A stretch of DNA of 9,916 bases. It comes from CAYNTC01 sp964432925 (GTDB lineage Bacteria > Planctomycetota > Phycisphaerae > Sedimentisphaerales > Anaerobacaceae). The number at the start of each line of letters is the position of its first letter. The stretch's first letter is position 1. The translations under genes were made by a program, and so were the position numbers. Under the pieces are notes generated by a model. The model was not told the DNA's origin. It searched no databases and was given only the letters and a program-made list of their open reading frames with translations. The stretch is from NCBI GenBank assembly GCA_964432925.1, contig CAYSPM010000107.1, forward strand, positions 1-9,916, written 5' to 3'. Shown here piece by piece: positions 1-7,214 of this stretch.

Positions 1-1
1 C

Positions 2-2125
2 TGGCGTCTCTGGCTGTTTCGCGTTATTGCTCTTACCGTTATTCCAGCTTTGCTACTTGTTCTGCTGGAGCTGGTGCTGCGCATCGCCGGTTACGGTTAT
101 CCTACTAATGCCATGATCAGGTATGAGGAGAACGGCAAGGTATTTTATTGTGACAATGTCAAGTTCTGCTGGCGATTTTTTCCGAAAGAAATATCCAGAG
201 AATTTAATCCATTTAGAATTTCTGTAAGTAAATCAGAAAATGCTTATCGAATTTTCGTCTTAGGCGCATCCGCTGCTCAAGGTGAACCGGACGGAGCCTT
301 TGGTTTTGGTCGTTTCCTGCAGGTAATGTTGCAGGATAAATATCAGGGCGTGAATTTTGAAGTTATCATAGCTGCGACGGCGGCGATAAATTCCCATGTG
401 GTTTTGGAAATAGTAAAAGATTGTGCGCAGCACGAGCCGGACCTATTCATCGTGTACCTCGGTAACAATGAAGTAACCGGCCCATACGGAGCAGGTACGG
501 TCTTTGCGCCACTTTCGCCGAGTTTGTCTGTTATCCGGACGGGCATCGCTGTTAAAGCTACGAGGTTGGGACAAGTGCTGGCTAATATTACAGAATGGGT
601 GGGCACCACAAAAGGTAAGCCAAAAGCCTGGCGTGGATTAGAAATGTTCCTCGACAAGCAGATACGTGCGGATGATAAGCGCTTGGAAATGGTCTATCGG
701 CATTTCCAGAAGAATCTGGAAGATATTGTCCGGATTGGCAGCGAGTCTGGAGCGAAGACAATTGTCTGTACCGTGGGCAGCAATCTTAAAGACAGTCCCC
801 CCTTTGCGTCGTTGCATCGTCCGGATTTGACCGAACAGGACAAAGCCAAGTGGGATAATTTGTACGCCCAGGCAGTGGAATATGAATCTGCAGACAGATA
901 TGCCGAGACGGTGGAATCCTATCTGGCGGCTGCTGAAATAGATAGTTCTTACGCAGACCTTCAGTTTCGTTTTGGACGCTGCTATTGGGCGTTACAAGAC
1001 CACGATTCTGCAAGGCAAAGGTACGTACAAGCACGTGAGCTGGACACATTGCGGTTCAGAGCCGACCGACGAATCAACGAAATCATTCGCAGTATGGCGG
1101 ATTCCTGGGCTGGCAAAGGTGTTTATCTGGCTGATGCTGCCAAGACATTCGAAAGAAACAGCCCCTATAGAACTACTAGTAATGAACTGTTCTATGAGCA
1201 TGTGCATTTGAATTTTAAGGGAAACTATCTGCTGGCTAAGACTGTACTTGAGAAAGCAGAAAAGCTAATTCCTCAGCGGGTGACAATTCATCAGGCCGAT
1301 GATTCCCTACCCCTAACCGAAGCTGAATGTGCCGAACATTTGGCTTATACACAGTGGGACCAATATGTTATTTCTGATGAGGTTCTCAAAAGATTTATTA
1401 CACAGCCGCCTTTTACTAATCAGCTATACCATGAAGAGCGAGTAAGAATAATGGAGCAGGAATGCAAGGCTCTCAAGGCTAACCTAAATCCAGAGACGTT
1501 TAAAAAAGCCGCTGCACAGTATCGCCAGGCAATTCAAAACGCTCCAGAGGATTTGTACCTAAGATGGAAATACGGCAGGCTTTTAGCCGAAGGTTTGAAA
1601 GACTACAAAGCTGCGGCCGAACAGTTTCAGTTTATTCAAAGATCCATACCACATTCCTATGTAATGTATAACACATTGGGCTCTGTATTTAGAGCGACAG
1701 GCAACCTTAATGAGGCTATCGATTACTATCTGACCGCGATACGGATAAAGCCCACATGTGGCGAGGCGCATTATTATCTCGGGTGGATATACCAGAAGCA
1801 AAACAAAATCAAAAAGGCTGAAAAGCATTATGCCAAAGCAATAAAATTCTGGCCCGATTCCGTCGTAGCATATAACAGTTTAGCAGATGTACTTTACCGG
1901 CAGGGTAAGATTGATGAGGCGGTCGAGATATGTCACAAGGGTTTGGTGCTTATACCGGATAGTTCTCTTTTACATTTTAGTCTTGGTCTTCTTTTGCATA
2001 AGCAAGGACATAAAGAAAAAGCGATCAAAGAGCTTCGTATTACTCTTGAGTTAGACCCTAATTCCATTGAAGCACGTAAAATATTGCAGGCAATGTTGAA
2101 AAGTCCTTCTCCAACCCTGCATTAA
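2..2125 (+). CDS. Membrane-anchored SGNH/GDSL-type hydrolase with tetratricopeptide repeats (5' partial)
   Basis: The frame is open to the left edge, so the true start is probably upstream; the first possible start inside the window is a TTG at 50. Residues are numbered from that TTG. The visible N-terminus is one hydrophobic segment, continuing from the edge to about residue 12, consistent with a membrane anchor. An SGNH-like hydrolase domain follows: a GAS block with candidate nucleophile Ser74, Asn114 in a block-II-like stretch, a LGNNE block with Asn139/Asn140, and a late YEHVHLN block with candidate catalytic His386. Helical repeats resembling TPRs (about 270-335) lie between the third and last blocks. 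About five further TPRs fill 483-672. Members of this architecture are probably esterases or acyltransferase-like enzymes acting on envelope or exported polymers, with TPRs for protein contacts; substrate is unknown. The gene converges on the carbamoyltransferase operon. The usual DxxH aspartate is Glu383 here, so activity is not certain. Domain assignment is fairly sure; function is inference. Confidence 0.85.
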   Translation, partial: WRLWLFRVIALTVIPALLLVLLELVLRIAGYGYPTNAMIRYEENGKVFYCDNVKFCWRFFPKEISREFNPFRISVSKSENAYRIFVLGASAAQGEPDGAFGFGRFLQVMLQDKYQGVNFEVIIAATAAINSHVVLEIVKDCAQHEPDLFIVYLGNNEVTGPYGAGTVFAPLSPSLSVIRTGIAVKATRLGQVLANITEWVGTTKGKPKAWRGLEMFLDKQIRADDKRLEMVYRHFQKNLEDIVRIGSESGAKTIVCTVGSNLKDSPPFASLHRPDLTEQDKAKWDNLYAQAVEYESADRYAETVESYLAAAEIDSSYADLQFRFGRCYWALQDHDSARQRYVQARELDTLRFRADRRINEIIRSMADSWAGKGVYLADAAKTFERNSPYRTTSNELFYEHVHLNFKGNYLLAKTVLEKAEKLIPQRVTIHQADDSLPLTEAECAEHLAYTQWDQYVISDEVLKRFITQPPFTNQLYHEERVRIMEQECKALKANLNPETFKKAAAQYRQAIQNAPEDLYLRWKYGRLLAEGLKDYKAAAEQFQFIQRSIPHSYVMYNTLGSVFRATGNLNEAIDYYLTAIRIKPTCGEAHYYLGWIYQKQNKIKKAEKHYAKAIKFWPDSVVAYNSLADVLYRQGKIDEAVEICHKGLVLIPDSSLLHFSLGLLLHKQGHKEKAIKELRITLELDPNSIEARKILQAMLKSPSPTLH

Positions 2126-2192
2126 ATTGCGGTGCTAAATATTTATCAGCCTTCGGTGGATTTAGCCTTCAAACTTATTTGTGGGGATCACT

Positions 2193-2402
2193 TTAGAAAA
2201 GTGGATAAATAAATGGTGCTATAGCTGTGCCGCCGAGCAAAACAAGCAATCCCATAAGCAAGAGAATGATTAGTATCGGCAATAACCACCATTTTTTGTT
2301 GTGCTTGAGAAAAAACCAGAATTCTGAAAGCAGAGAGGGACGTCTTTCTTGGGCAATTTTGTTAAACTCGCTGTTTTGTTTCTTTCTTGTCTTTTTAGCC
2401 AT
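2193..2402 (-). CDS. DUF5989-type small membrane protein
   Basis: This 69-residue protein has a basic N-terminus (MAKKTRKKQ), a conserved-looking SLLSEFWFFLKHNKKWW block at about 23-39, and one hydrophobic segment (about 40-60) ending in GGTAIAPFIYPLF. That arrangement is what I recall for the DUF5989 family, which is commonly found beside carbamoyltransferases and SxtJ-like proteins; no biochemical role is known to me. The ATG is supported by a GGAG Shine-Dalgarno element 7 bases upstream, and the gene starts 18 bp after the SxtJ-like gene, so it is almost certainly the last gene of the same operon. It is probably a single-pass inner-membrane protein, with the basic end cytoplasmic by the positive-inside rule. 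It may act as a small subunit or anchor for the carbamoyltransferase, but this rests only on gene neighbourhood. It may correspond to SxtK of saxitoxin clusters; I cannot confirm that. Confidence 0.8.
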   Translation of the reverse strand: MAKKTRKKQNSEFNKIAQERRPSLLSEFWFFLKHNKKWWLLPILIILLLMGLLVLLGGTAIAPFIYPLF

Positions 2403-2420
2403 TCATAGTCTCCAGTTTTT

Positions 2421-2840
2421 TCAGAACTGATGGAAATATCGATCAATGGTATCCGGTGGTCGATACGTGAGCCAATAGCTGTCGGTGGCTGAGTCAAATT
2501 TGCGGCAGAGTGGGTCGCGACCAATTAAGCGAAAGACAAGTCCAAGCGGCGTAAGTATCAGAAAATAAAAGGTCGCCAGCAATATGAAGCTCACTATCCA
2601 GCCGATCGGTAATGTCACCACCGTTAAGCCAAGGTAAATTATCCTGGTTAACTTAACTGAAATTAGACTGCTCAGAAAGATGGCAAAACCAATACCAGAG
2701 ATAATTAAAATCCACTGAATCCCAAGACCCTTGATTATGTAAAGCAACAACGATATAACGACCGACGCAATCAGGGCGATAATACCGAAATTGCGAAGCT
2801 CTTTACTTTTAGGACGCCAGTTTATTTCGATTAACGACAT
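2421..2840 (-). CDS. SxtJ-like membrane protein
   Basis: A 139-residue protein with three or four hydrophobic stretches (about 18-38, 42-63 and a long one at 67-100), then a short soluble C-terminal tail. The tail carries a TPLGLVFRLIGRDPL segment (about 97-111) followed by SYWLTYRPP and a terminal aromatic YFHQF. These features match my recollection of SxtJ-family proteins, named from saxitoxin gene clusters where sxtJ adjoins the carbamoyltransferase gene sxtI. The molecular role of the family is not established. It starts 28 bp after the carbamoyltransferase stop and ends 18 bp before the DUF5989-type gene, indicating co-transcription. The start ATG has only a weak purine-rich element upstream, so it may be translated partly by coupling. 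It may recruit the carbamoyltransferase to the membrane or help present a membrane-bound substrate; this is inference. Family membership is likely, function unknown. Confidence 0.8.
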   Translation of the reverse strand: MSLIEINWRPKSKELRNFGIIALIASVVISLLLYIIKGLGIQWILIISGIGFAIFLSSLISVKLTRIIYLGLTVVTLPIGWIVSFILLATFYFLILTPLGLVFRLIGRDPLCRKFDSATDSYWLTYRPPDTIDRYFHQF

Positions 2841-2868
2841 TTTAAGTCTTTGGCCTTTCCAAAACGAT

Positions 2869-4704
2869 TCAATCTAACTGGAACTGGGCTTTGTATTCGT
2901 CAATCTCGTGTTTGGTTGCCTGTGGCTGTTCCTCTTTATATAGTAACTGGTTTTCCATAACTAAGACATCCATATTCGTAGCCATAAAACACCGATAAGC
3001 ATGCTCTGGAGAGCATACAATGGGTTCGCCACGAATATTAAAACTTGTATTTATTATCACTGAGCAACCGGTTCTCTCCTTGAACCGGTTCATTAGACGG
3101 TGCAGTTTATGATGACGTTCAGCATCGACAGTCTGGATACGGGCCGAATAATCCACATGCGTAATAGCGGGTACGGAGCTTCTTTTAACTTTAAGTCTGT
3201 CTAATCCTTTAAGCATTTCCAATGGCGTATCCAACGGCAAACGTTTATCGTCACAAACGTAAGCTGTCAACAGCATATAAGGACTATCCTGCTCGTCTGG
3301 CATATTGAAATAGTTCTGTGCATCTTCCCTTAGAACGCACGGTGCAAAGGGACGGAAAGACTCACGAAACTTTATCTTGCGGTTCATTATCGATTGCATT
3401 TTTTGGCTTCGGGCATCACCAATAATACTACGGTTTCCCAGTGCGCGAGGCCCAAACTCCATGCGTCCCTGAAACCAGCCAATTACTTTTTCCTGGCTGA
3501 TCAGCTCGGCTACCTTTTTGATTAACTCTTCCGGGTCGGTGTATGTATGATACCTTGCATTAACTGAGTCCAGAAACAGTCGAACTTGTTCGTCGTTATA
3601 AGCGGGTCCCAGTAGAGAAGCCTGCTGTTTATCACGGCCATCGACTTTACGCTCGTTGTTTAGTAGTTGATACCATACGAACAAAGCAGCTCCCAGAGCG
3701 CCGCCGGCGTCTCCAGCCGCAGGTTGAATCCAGATTTTCTCGAATGGCCCGTCCCGAAGGATTCGGCTATTGCCAACACAGTTCAGGGCTACACCGCCGG
3801 CAAGCACCAGGTTTTTCATGCCGGTCTGGCGATGAACATGTTTGGCGGCACGAAGCAGAATCTCTTCGGTTACTGCCTGAATAGACGCTGCGATGTCCAT
3901 TTCTCGTTGGGTAAGAGGTGATTCGGACCTGCGTGGCGGACCGTCGAACAACCTTTCGAACTTCGAGCCAGTCATCACGGTTTTATGACAATACGGAAGA
4001 TACGACATGTTCAAGCGAAAAGAACCGTCATCCTTCAAATCAAGCAATTTCTCCAAAATCAGTTCGTAATACTTTGGCTCACCGTATGGAGCCAGGCCCA
4101 TCATTTTGTATTCACCAGAATTCACGCGAAAGCCGGTAAAATATGTAAAAGCAGAATAGAGCAAGCCGAGCGAATGTGGAAAGTGCATTACATGAGTAAG
4201 CTCGATCTTATTGCCACGACCAACGCCATAGCTTGCTGTTGCCCATTCGCCAACTCCATCCATTGTCAGGATTGCCGCTTCATGGAAAGGAGAGGGATAA
4301 AACGCGCTTGCTGCGTGGGATTCATGGTGCTCAGTGAATATGTATTGGCTTTTGTAGTTATAATTCAAAGCTTTATCCATTTCCCTGGGTAAATGTAGTT
4401 TTTGGCGCAGCCACAGGGGGATGCCCATTAAGAACTGTTTGAAACCGCGTGGGGCGTAAGCGATATAAGTCTCGAGCAATCGTTCAAATTTCACAAGCGG
4501 CTTTTCATAAAAGACAACATAATCGAGTTGTTCTGCAGTGAGATTGCCTTGCGAGAGGCAACATTCAACGGCATTTGATGGGAATCGGTTGTCATGCTTT
4601 TTACGTGTAAATCGTTCTTCCTGCGCAGCGGCGATGATTTCACCATCACGCACCAGTGCCGCAGCGCTATCGTGGTAAAAAGCCGATATTCCTAAAATAT
4701 TCAT
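2869..4704 (-). CDS. NodU/TobZ-family O-carbamoyltransferase
   Basis: This family transfers a carbamoyl group from carbamoyl phosphate, through carbamoyl-AMP, to a hydroxyl on a sugar, antibiotic or other small molecule. The protein is 611 residues from the ATG at 4704, giving MNILGISAFYHDSAAALV, the typical family N-terminus. A longer in-frame start at 4752 would add 16 unlike residues, and the 4704 start has a GAAAGAAG element about 5 bases upstream. The N-terminal Kae1-like domain shows HxxxH metal ligands (His126, His130), TMDGVGEW (about 147-154), LAGGVALN (301-308) and GDAGGALGAA (331-340). The C-terminal YrdC-like, carbamoyl-adenylate-forming domain shows FGPRALGNRS (417-426), KFRESFRPFAP (445-455) and NTSFNIRGEPIV (552-563). 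All key motifs are present, so it should be active. It is the first gene of an operon with an SxtJ-like and a DUF5989-type membrane protein. No sugar, NRPS or PKS genes are visible, so the acceptor cannot be named. Confidence 0.93.
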   Translation of the reverse strand: MNILGISAFYHDSAAALVRDGEIIAAAQEERFTRKKHDNRFPSNAVECCLSQGNLTAEQLDYVVFYEKPLVKFERLLETYIAYAPRGFKQFLMGIPLWLRQKLHLPREMDKALNYNYKSQYIFTEHHESHAASAFYPSPFHEAAILTMDGVGEWATASYGVGRGNKIELTHVMHFPHSLGLLYSAFTYFTGFRVNSGEYKMMGLAPYGEPKYYELILEKLLDLKDDGSFRLNMSYLPYCHKTVMTGSKFERLFDGPPRRSESPLTQREMDIAASIQAVTEEILLRAAKHVHRQTGMKNLVLAGGVALNCVGNSRILRDGPFEKIWIQPAAGDAGGALGAALFVWYQLLNNERKVDGRDKQQASLLGPAYNDEQVRLFLDSVNARYHTYTDPEELIKKVAELISQEKVIGWFQGRMEFGPRALGNRSIIGDARSQKMQSIMNRKIKFRESFRPFAPCVLREDAQNYFNMPDEQDSPYMLLTAYVCDDKRLPLDTPLEMLKGLDRLKVKRSSVPAITHVDYSARIQTVDAERHHKLHRLMNRFKERTGCSVIINTSFNIRGEPIVCSPEHAYRCFMATNMDVLVMENQLLYKEEQPQATKHEIDEYKAQFQLD

Positions 4705-4751
4705 ACTACTTCTTTCGTTAAAATCGCCCCGTAGGATTAGCGCTAAAAACA

Positions 4752-4779
4752 ATTATAAGCTATATCAGCCTGTGGGCAA
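4752..4779 (-). promoter_or_regulatory. Candidate sigma70-type promoter for the carbamoyltransferase operon
   Basis: On the minus strand TTGCCC (4774-4779) is followed after 16 bases by a perfect TATAAT (4752-4757). This would start transcription near 4745 and give a leader of about 40 bases before the ATG at 4704. The -10 match is strong and the -35 is a 4-of-6 match; the region is AT-rich, so chance matches are possible. Confidence 0.5.
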
Positions 4780-4873
4780 AGTACCAACGGCATGTAGAAC
4801 CTTTGCTGAAGGAAAAAGTGTTTTCTTGGGCGAAATACGTGTTTTCGTACGGAAATATAGTTTGCGCTTGCAA

Positions 4874-4902
4874 TTGCGAGTTAAATTTTATATGTATATA
4901 AT
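4874..4902 (+). promoter_or_regulatory. Candidate sigma70-type promoter for rpmB
   Basis: TTGCGA (4874-4879), a 17-base spacer and a perfect TATAAT (4897-4902) give an almost ideal layout. Transcription would start near 4909 and leave a leader of about 75 bases before the rpmB ATG. The leader holds an AGGAG Shine-Dalgarno element 8 bases before the start. I see no obvious structured ribosomal-protein operator in it. The whole 4705-4983 gap between the divergent genes holds this promoter and the opposing one, and no convincing gene. Confidence 0.6.
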
Positions 4903-4983
4903 TTTATTTCGCGTATGTTATCTTGAACATAACTGCTGTATCCTACTTGCGAACAGCTAAAAACGAAATCAGGAGTATATCGG

Positions 4984-5247
4984 ATGTCGAGAGTTTGTTA
5001 TTTTACCGGCAAGCGAACGGTAGCTGGCAGGAGCATCGCCCGGCGTGGCAAGGCTAAACATCTTGGCGGTGTCGGCAGGAAGGTTACCGGCGTAACAAAG
5101 CGCAAGTTTAAGCCGAATATCCAGAAAGTCCGGGCCGTTGTCGATGGCAAGGTCTGCCGGATAAGGGTCTCAGCAAAGGCTATTCGCATGGGATTGGTAC
5201 AGAAACCTCCGAAACGAGATTATAAGCCCGCTGAGAAAATGGCCTAG
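4984..5247 (+). CDS. rpmB: 50S ribosomal protein L28
   Basis: An 87-residue, strongly basic protein beginning MSRVCYFTGKRTVAGRSIAR, with the L28 hallmarks of an early FTGK turn, a GGVGRKVTGVTKRKFKPN core at about 34-51 and an RIRVSAKAIR segment near 59-68 that corresponds to the family's VS-KA-R signature. It is a structural protein of the large ribosomal subunit, and its length is within the usual range of roughly 60-100 residues. The ATG is preceded by AGGAG 8 bases upstream and by a near-consensus promoter. The partner L33 gene (rpmG), often adjacent in other bacteria, is absent. A strong intrinsic terminator lies 43 bp after the stop, so it is probably mainly monocistronic, with read-through into gatCAB possible. 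Confidence 0.97.
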   Translation: MSRVCYFTGKRTVAGRSIARRGKAKHLGGVGRKVTGVTKRKFKPNIQKVRAVVDGKVCRIRVSAKAIRMGLVQKPPKRDYKPAEKMA

Positions 5248-5275
5248 GAGACATCTTGCCTTTCGAGGTCGCATT

Positions 5276-5290
5276 GGAGGCATGAATATG
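5276..5290 (+). promoter_or_regulatory. Orphan Shine-Dalgarno element and ATG in frame with gatC
   Basis: GGAGG (5276-5280) lies 7 bases before an ATG (5288), and that ATG is in frame with gatC with no stop between. Starting here would add 16 residues of low family likeness and would translate straight through the terminator hairpin. A partial pairing of 5257-5263 with 5276-5282 (five Watson-Crick pairs plus two G-U) could hide the element. It may be a real alternative start, a regulatory leader, or chance. Confidence 0.35.
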
Positions 5291-5317
5291 GCGAGGCGGG
5301 TTCTGCCTCGCTTTTTT
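5291..5317 (+). terminator. Intrinsic terminator after rpmB
   Basis: GCGAGGC (5291-5297) and GCCTCGC (5305-5311) form a perfect 7-bp GC-rich stem with a 7-base loop, followed at once by six T residues. This is a textbook rho-independent terminator for rpmB. It ends only about 20 bases before the gatC start, which leaves no room for a separate promoter after it. Confidence 0.85.
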
Positions 5318-5335
5318 ATTTGGAAGTCTCAAAAG

Positions 5336-5644
5336 ATGGCTCAGAAAATAGATAAGGCACTGGTGCGAAAGGTTGCTAAGCTTTCCCGGCTGGAGCTTAC
5401 TGATGCTGAGGTCGAGGAGTTTACCAGACAGTTAGGTGCGATCTTAGAATACGTTGAGAAAATGAACGAACTGGACACCAGTGATGTGGAACCTATGGCG
5501 CACTGTTTGCCCATCAGCAATATTTTCCGTGATGACTGTATAAAAGAGTCGCTGGGGACCGAAAAGACACTTGCAAATGCACCCGAGCGAGACGGAGAGT
5601 TTTTCAAAGTACCTAAGATACTCGATGATAGCTCTGGGGCTTAA
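5336..5644 (+). CDS. gatC: Asp-tRNA(Asn)/Glu-tRNA(Gln) amidotransferase subunit C
   Basis: GatC is the small subunit that wraps around GatA and GatB and stabilises the GatCAB complex. The 102-residue protein from the ATG at 5336 shows the family pattern: an N-terminal helix VRKVAKLSRLELT (about 10-22), LGAILEYVEKMNELDTSDVEP in the middle, and the conserved C-terminal segment NAPERDGEFFKVPKI that threads between GatA and GatB. This start was preferred because GatC proteins begin only a few residues before the first helix; a GGAAG lies 9 bases upstream. In-frame ATGs at 5282 and 5288 would add 18 or 16 residues that overlap the rpmB terminator. It is followed by gatA after 45 bp and gatB beyond, forming a complete gatCAB set. 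Length is slightly above the usual 95 or so residues. Confidence 0.93.
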   Translation: MAQKIDKALVRKVAKLSRLELTDAEVEEFTRQLGAILEYVEKMNELDTSDVEPMAHCLPISNIFRDDCIKESLGTEKTLANAPERDGEFFKVPKILDDSSGA

Positions 5645-5689
5645 TGCTGGTAACTGGTTTCTAAGGCACCGAAGAGAAAAGTTAAGCAA

Positions 5690-7171
5690 ATGAGGAGCTC
5701 ATTTCCGGCAATGGAAGAGCTGAGTGTAAAAGAATTGCATGATAAGATAGCTGCTGGCGAAGTGACAAGTGTTCAAGCGACCAAGGTGATCCTTGCGAGG
5801 ATTGAAAAGCTTGAGCCTGAGATCGGTGCCTACATCAGCACTTTTGGTGCTGCTGCGTTGGAAAAAGCAGAAAACGTTGACAGGCGGGTGGCGGCTGGCG
5901 AGCCAGTGGGAGCGCTGGCTGGTGTGCCTATTGCTGTAAAGGACGTTATGTGCACAACTTTTGGGGCTACAACCTGCGCCTCAAAAATACTACAGAATTT
6001 CCACGCGCCATACAACGCGACTGTCGTTGAGAGACTGCTTACCGCCGATGCAGTAATCCTGGGCAAAACTAACATGGACGAATTTGCTATGGGTTCGAGC
6101 ACGGAGAACTCAGGCTTGAAGCAGACGGTCAATCCCTGGGACAGGACACGGGTGCCGGGCGGCAGCAGCGGCGGCTCGGCTGCTGCTGTAGCGGCACGGA
6201 TGTGTTTTGCTGCGCTCGGATCCGACACCGGCGGTTCAATTCGTCAGCCGGCAAGTTTCTGTGGTGTCGTGGGGCTTAAGCCCACATACGGCAGGGTTTC
6301 GCGATTTGGACTTGTCGCGTACGGTTCCAGCCTGGACCAAATTGGCCCTGTTACCAATACAGTTGCAGATTGCGCTTTAATGCTTAATGTGATAGCTGGC
6401 CACGACCCAGCCGATAGCACCAGTGTGGATGAAGAGACTGCTCCTGTAAGCGATTATCTTGAGAAACTCAATGAGCCGATAGAGAATCTGAAAATAGCGG
6501 TTGTGCCCCAGTTTGCTGCCGGCGCCGATGAGCAGGTTCGAAAAGCTGTGGATGAGGCGGTGGAAGTATACAAGAAACTTGGCGCCGAGGTCATAGAAAT
6601 AGATATGCCTCATCTGGGTTATGCGATTGCGGCTTACTATGTCATAGCTACTGCTGAAGCATCGAGCAATTTGGCCCGGTATGACGGTGTACACTATGGC
6701 TATCGCACGGCAAATCCAGGTGACTATATTGAGGTGTATTCTAAATCCCGGGCTGAGGCCTTCGGAAAAGAGGTCAAACGACGGATAATGCTCGGCACTT
6801 ATGCGCTATCCAGTGGATATTATGATGCTTATTATTTGAAGGCTTTGAAGGTCAGAAATCTTATTCGCAATGACTTTGCCATGGCTTTTGAAAAGTGCGA
6901 TTGCATTATGATGCCGGTATCACCCACGACCGCTTTTAAGATTGGTGAAAAGATAGACGATCCATTGAAGATGTATCTTTCGGATATTTATACGATTGCT
7001 GCCAACTTAGCGGGCATCCCGGCTATCAGTATTCCGTGTGGATTTGATGAGACAGACTTGCCGATTGGTCTTCAGATACTTACGCCGGCTTTTACCGAGG
7101 ATAAATTATTGCGGATAGCGAGGATGTTTGAATCTCAGACCGATTACCATAAGAGGTCAACCCAGTTATGA
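5690..7171 (+). CDS. gatA: Asp-tRNA(Asn)/Glu-tRNA(Gln) amidotransferase subunit A (glutaminase)
   Basis: GatA is the amidase-signature subunit that hydrolyses glutamine and supplies ammonia to GatB through an internal channel. The 493-residue protein has the Ser-cisSer-Lys triad: Lys84 in VPIAVKDV, Ser159 in the GGSSGGSAAA signature and Ser183 in DTGGSIRQP. The spacing (75 and 24 residues) equals that of characterised GatA, and the KTNMDEFAMGSSTENS block (126-141) is typical. Length is close to the usual 485. The start is not certain: the ATG at 5690 has only a distant purine tract (GAAGAG about 13 bases away). An ATG at 5711 gives MEELSVKEL, nearer the family N-terminus, with GAGGAG 13 bases upstream. 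With no sign of glnS or asnS in the window, I cannot say whether Gln, Asn or both are made this way. All catalytic residues are present. Confidence 0.97.
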   Translation: MRSSFPAMEELSVKELHDKIAAGEVTSVQATKVILARIEKLEPEIGAYISTFGAAALEKAENVDRRVAAGEPVGALAGVPIAVKDVMCTTFGATTCASKILQNFHAPYNATVVERLLTADAVILGKTNMDEFAMGSSTENSGLKQTVNPWDRTRVPGGSSGGSAAAVAARMCFAALGSDTGGSIRQPASFCGVVGLKPTYGRVSRFGLVAYGSSLDQIGPVTNTVADCALMLNVIAGHDPADSTSVDEETAPVSDYLEKLNEPIENLKIAVVPQFAAGADEQVRKAVDEAVEVYKKLGAEVIEIDMPHLGYAIAAYYVIATAEASSNLARYDGVHYGYRTANPGDYIEVYSKSRAEAFGKEVKRRIMLGTYALSSGYYDAYYLKALKVRNLIRNDFAMAFEKCDCIMMPVSPTTAFKIGEKIDDPLKMYLSDIYTIAANLAGIPAISIPCGFDETDLPIGLQILTPAFTEDKLLRIARMFESQTDYHKRSTQL

Positions 7172-7214
7172 GAGTAGAGGATTTAGAGTTGTGATTCTGG
7201 ATTTGAATTTATAA

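Noticed and set aside
2189..2203. Small palindrome CACTTT/AAAGTG between the convergent genes, as a bidirectional terminator
   Set aside because: The stem is only 6 bp and AT-rich, has no T-run on either side and overlaps the end of the DUF5989-type gene.
3667..4392. Three overlapping rightward ORFs inside the carbamoyltransferase gene
   Set aside because: They are antisense shadows of a well-supported gene with complete family motifs, and their products look random.
4705..4751. Longer in-frame start of the carbamoyltransferase at 4752
   Set aside because: It adds 16 residues unlike the family N-terminus and overlaps the candidate -10 element; the ATG at 4704 has a Shine-Dalgarno element and gives the typical start.
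4772..4960. 62-codon rightward ORF in the carbamoyltransferase-rpmB gap
   Set aside because: It covers both candidate promoters, has no Shine-Dalgarno element and encodes no recognisable motif.
5830..6228. Leftward 132-codon ORF within gatA
   Set aside because: It is an antisense shadow created by the Gly/Ala/Ser-rich amidase signature region of a confidently identified gene.
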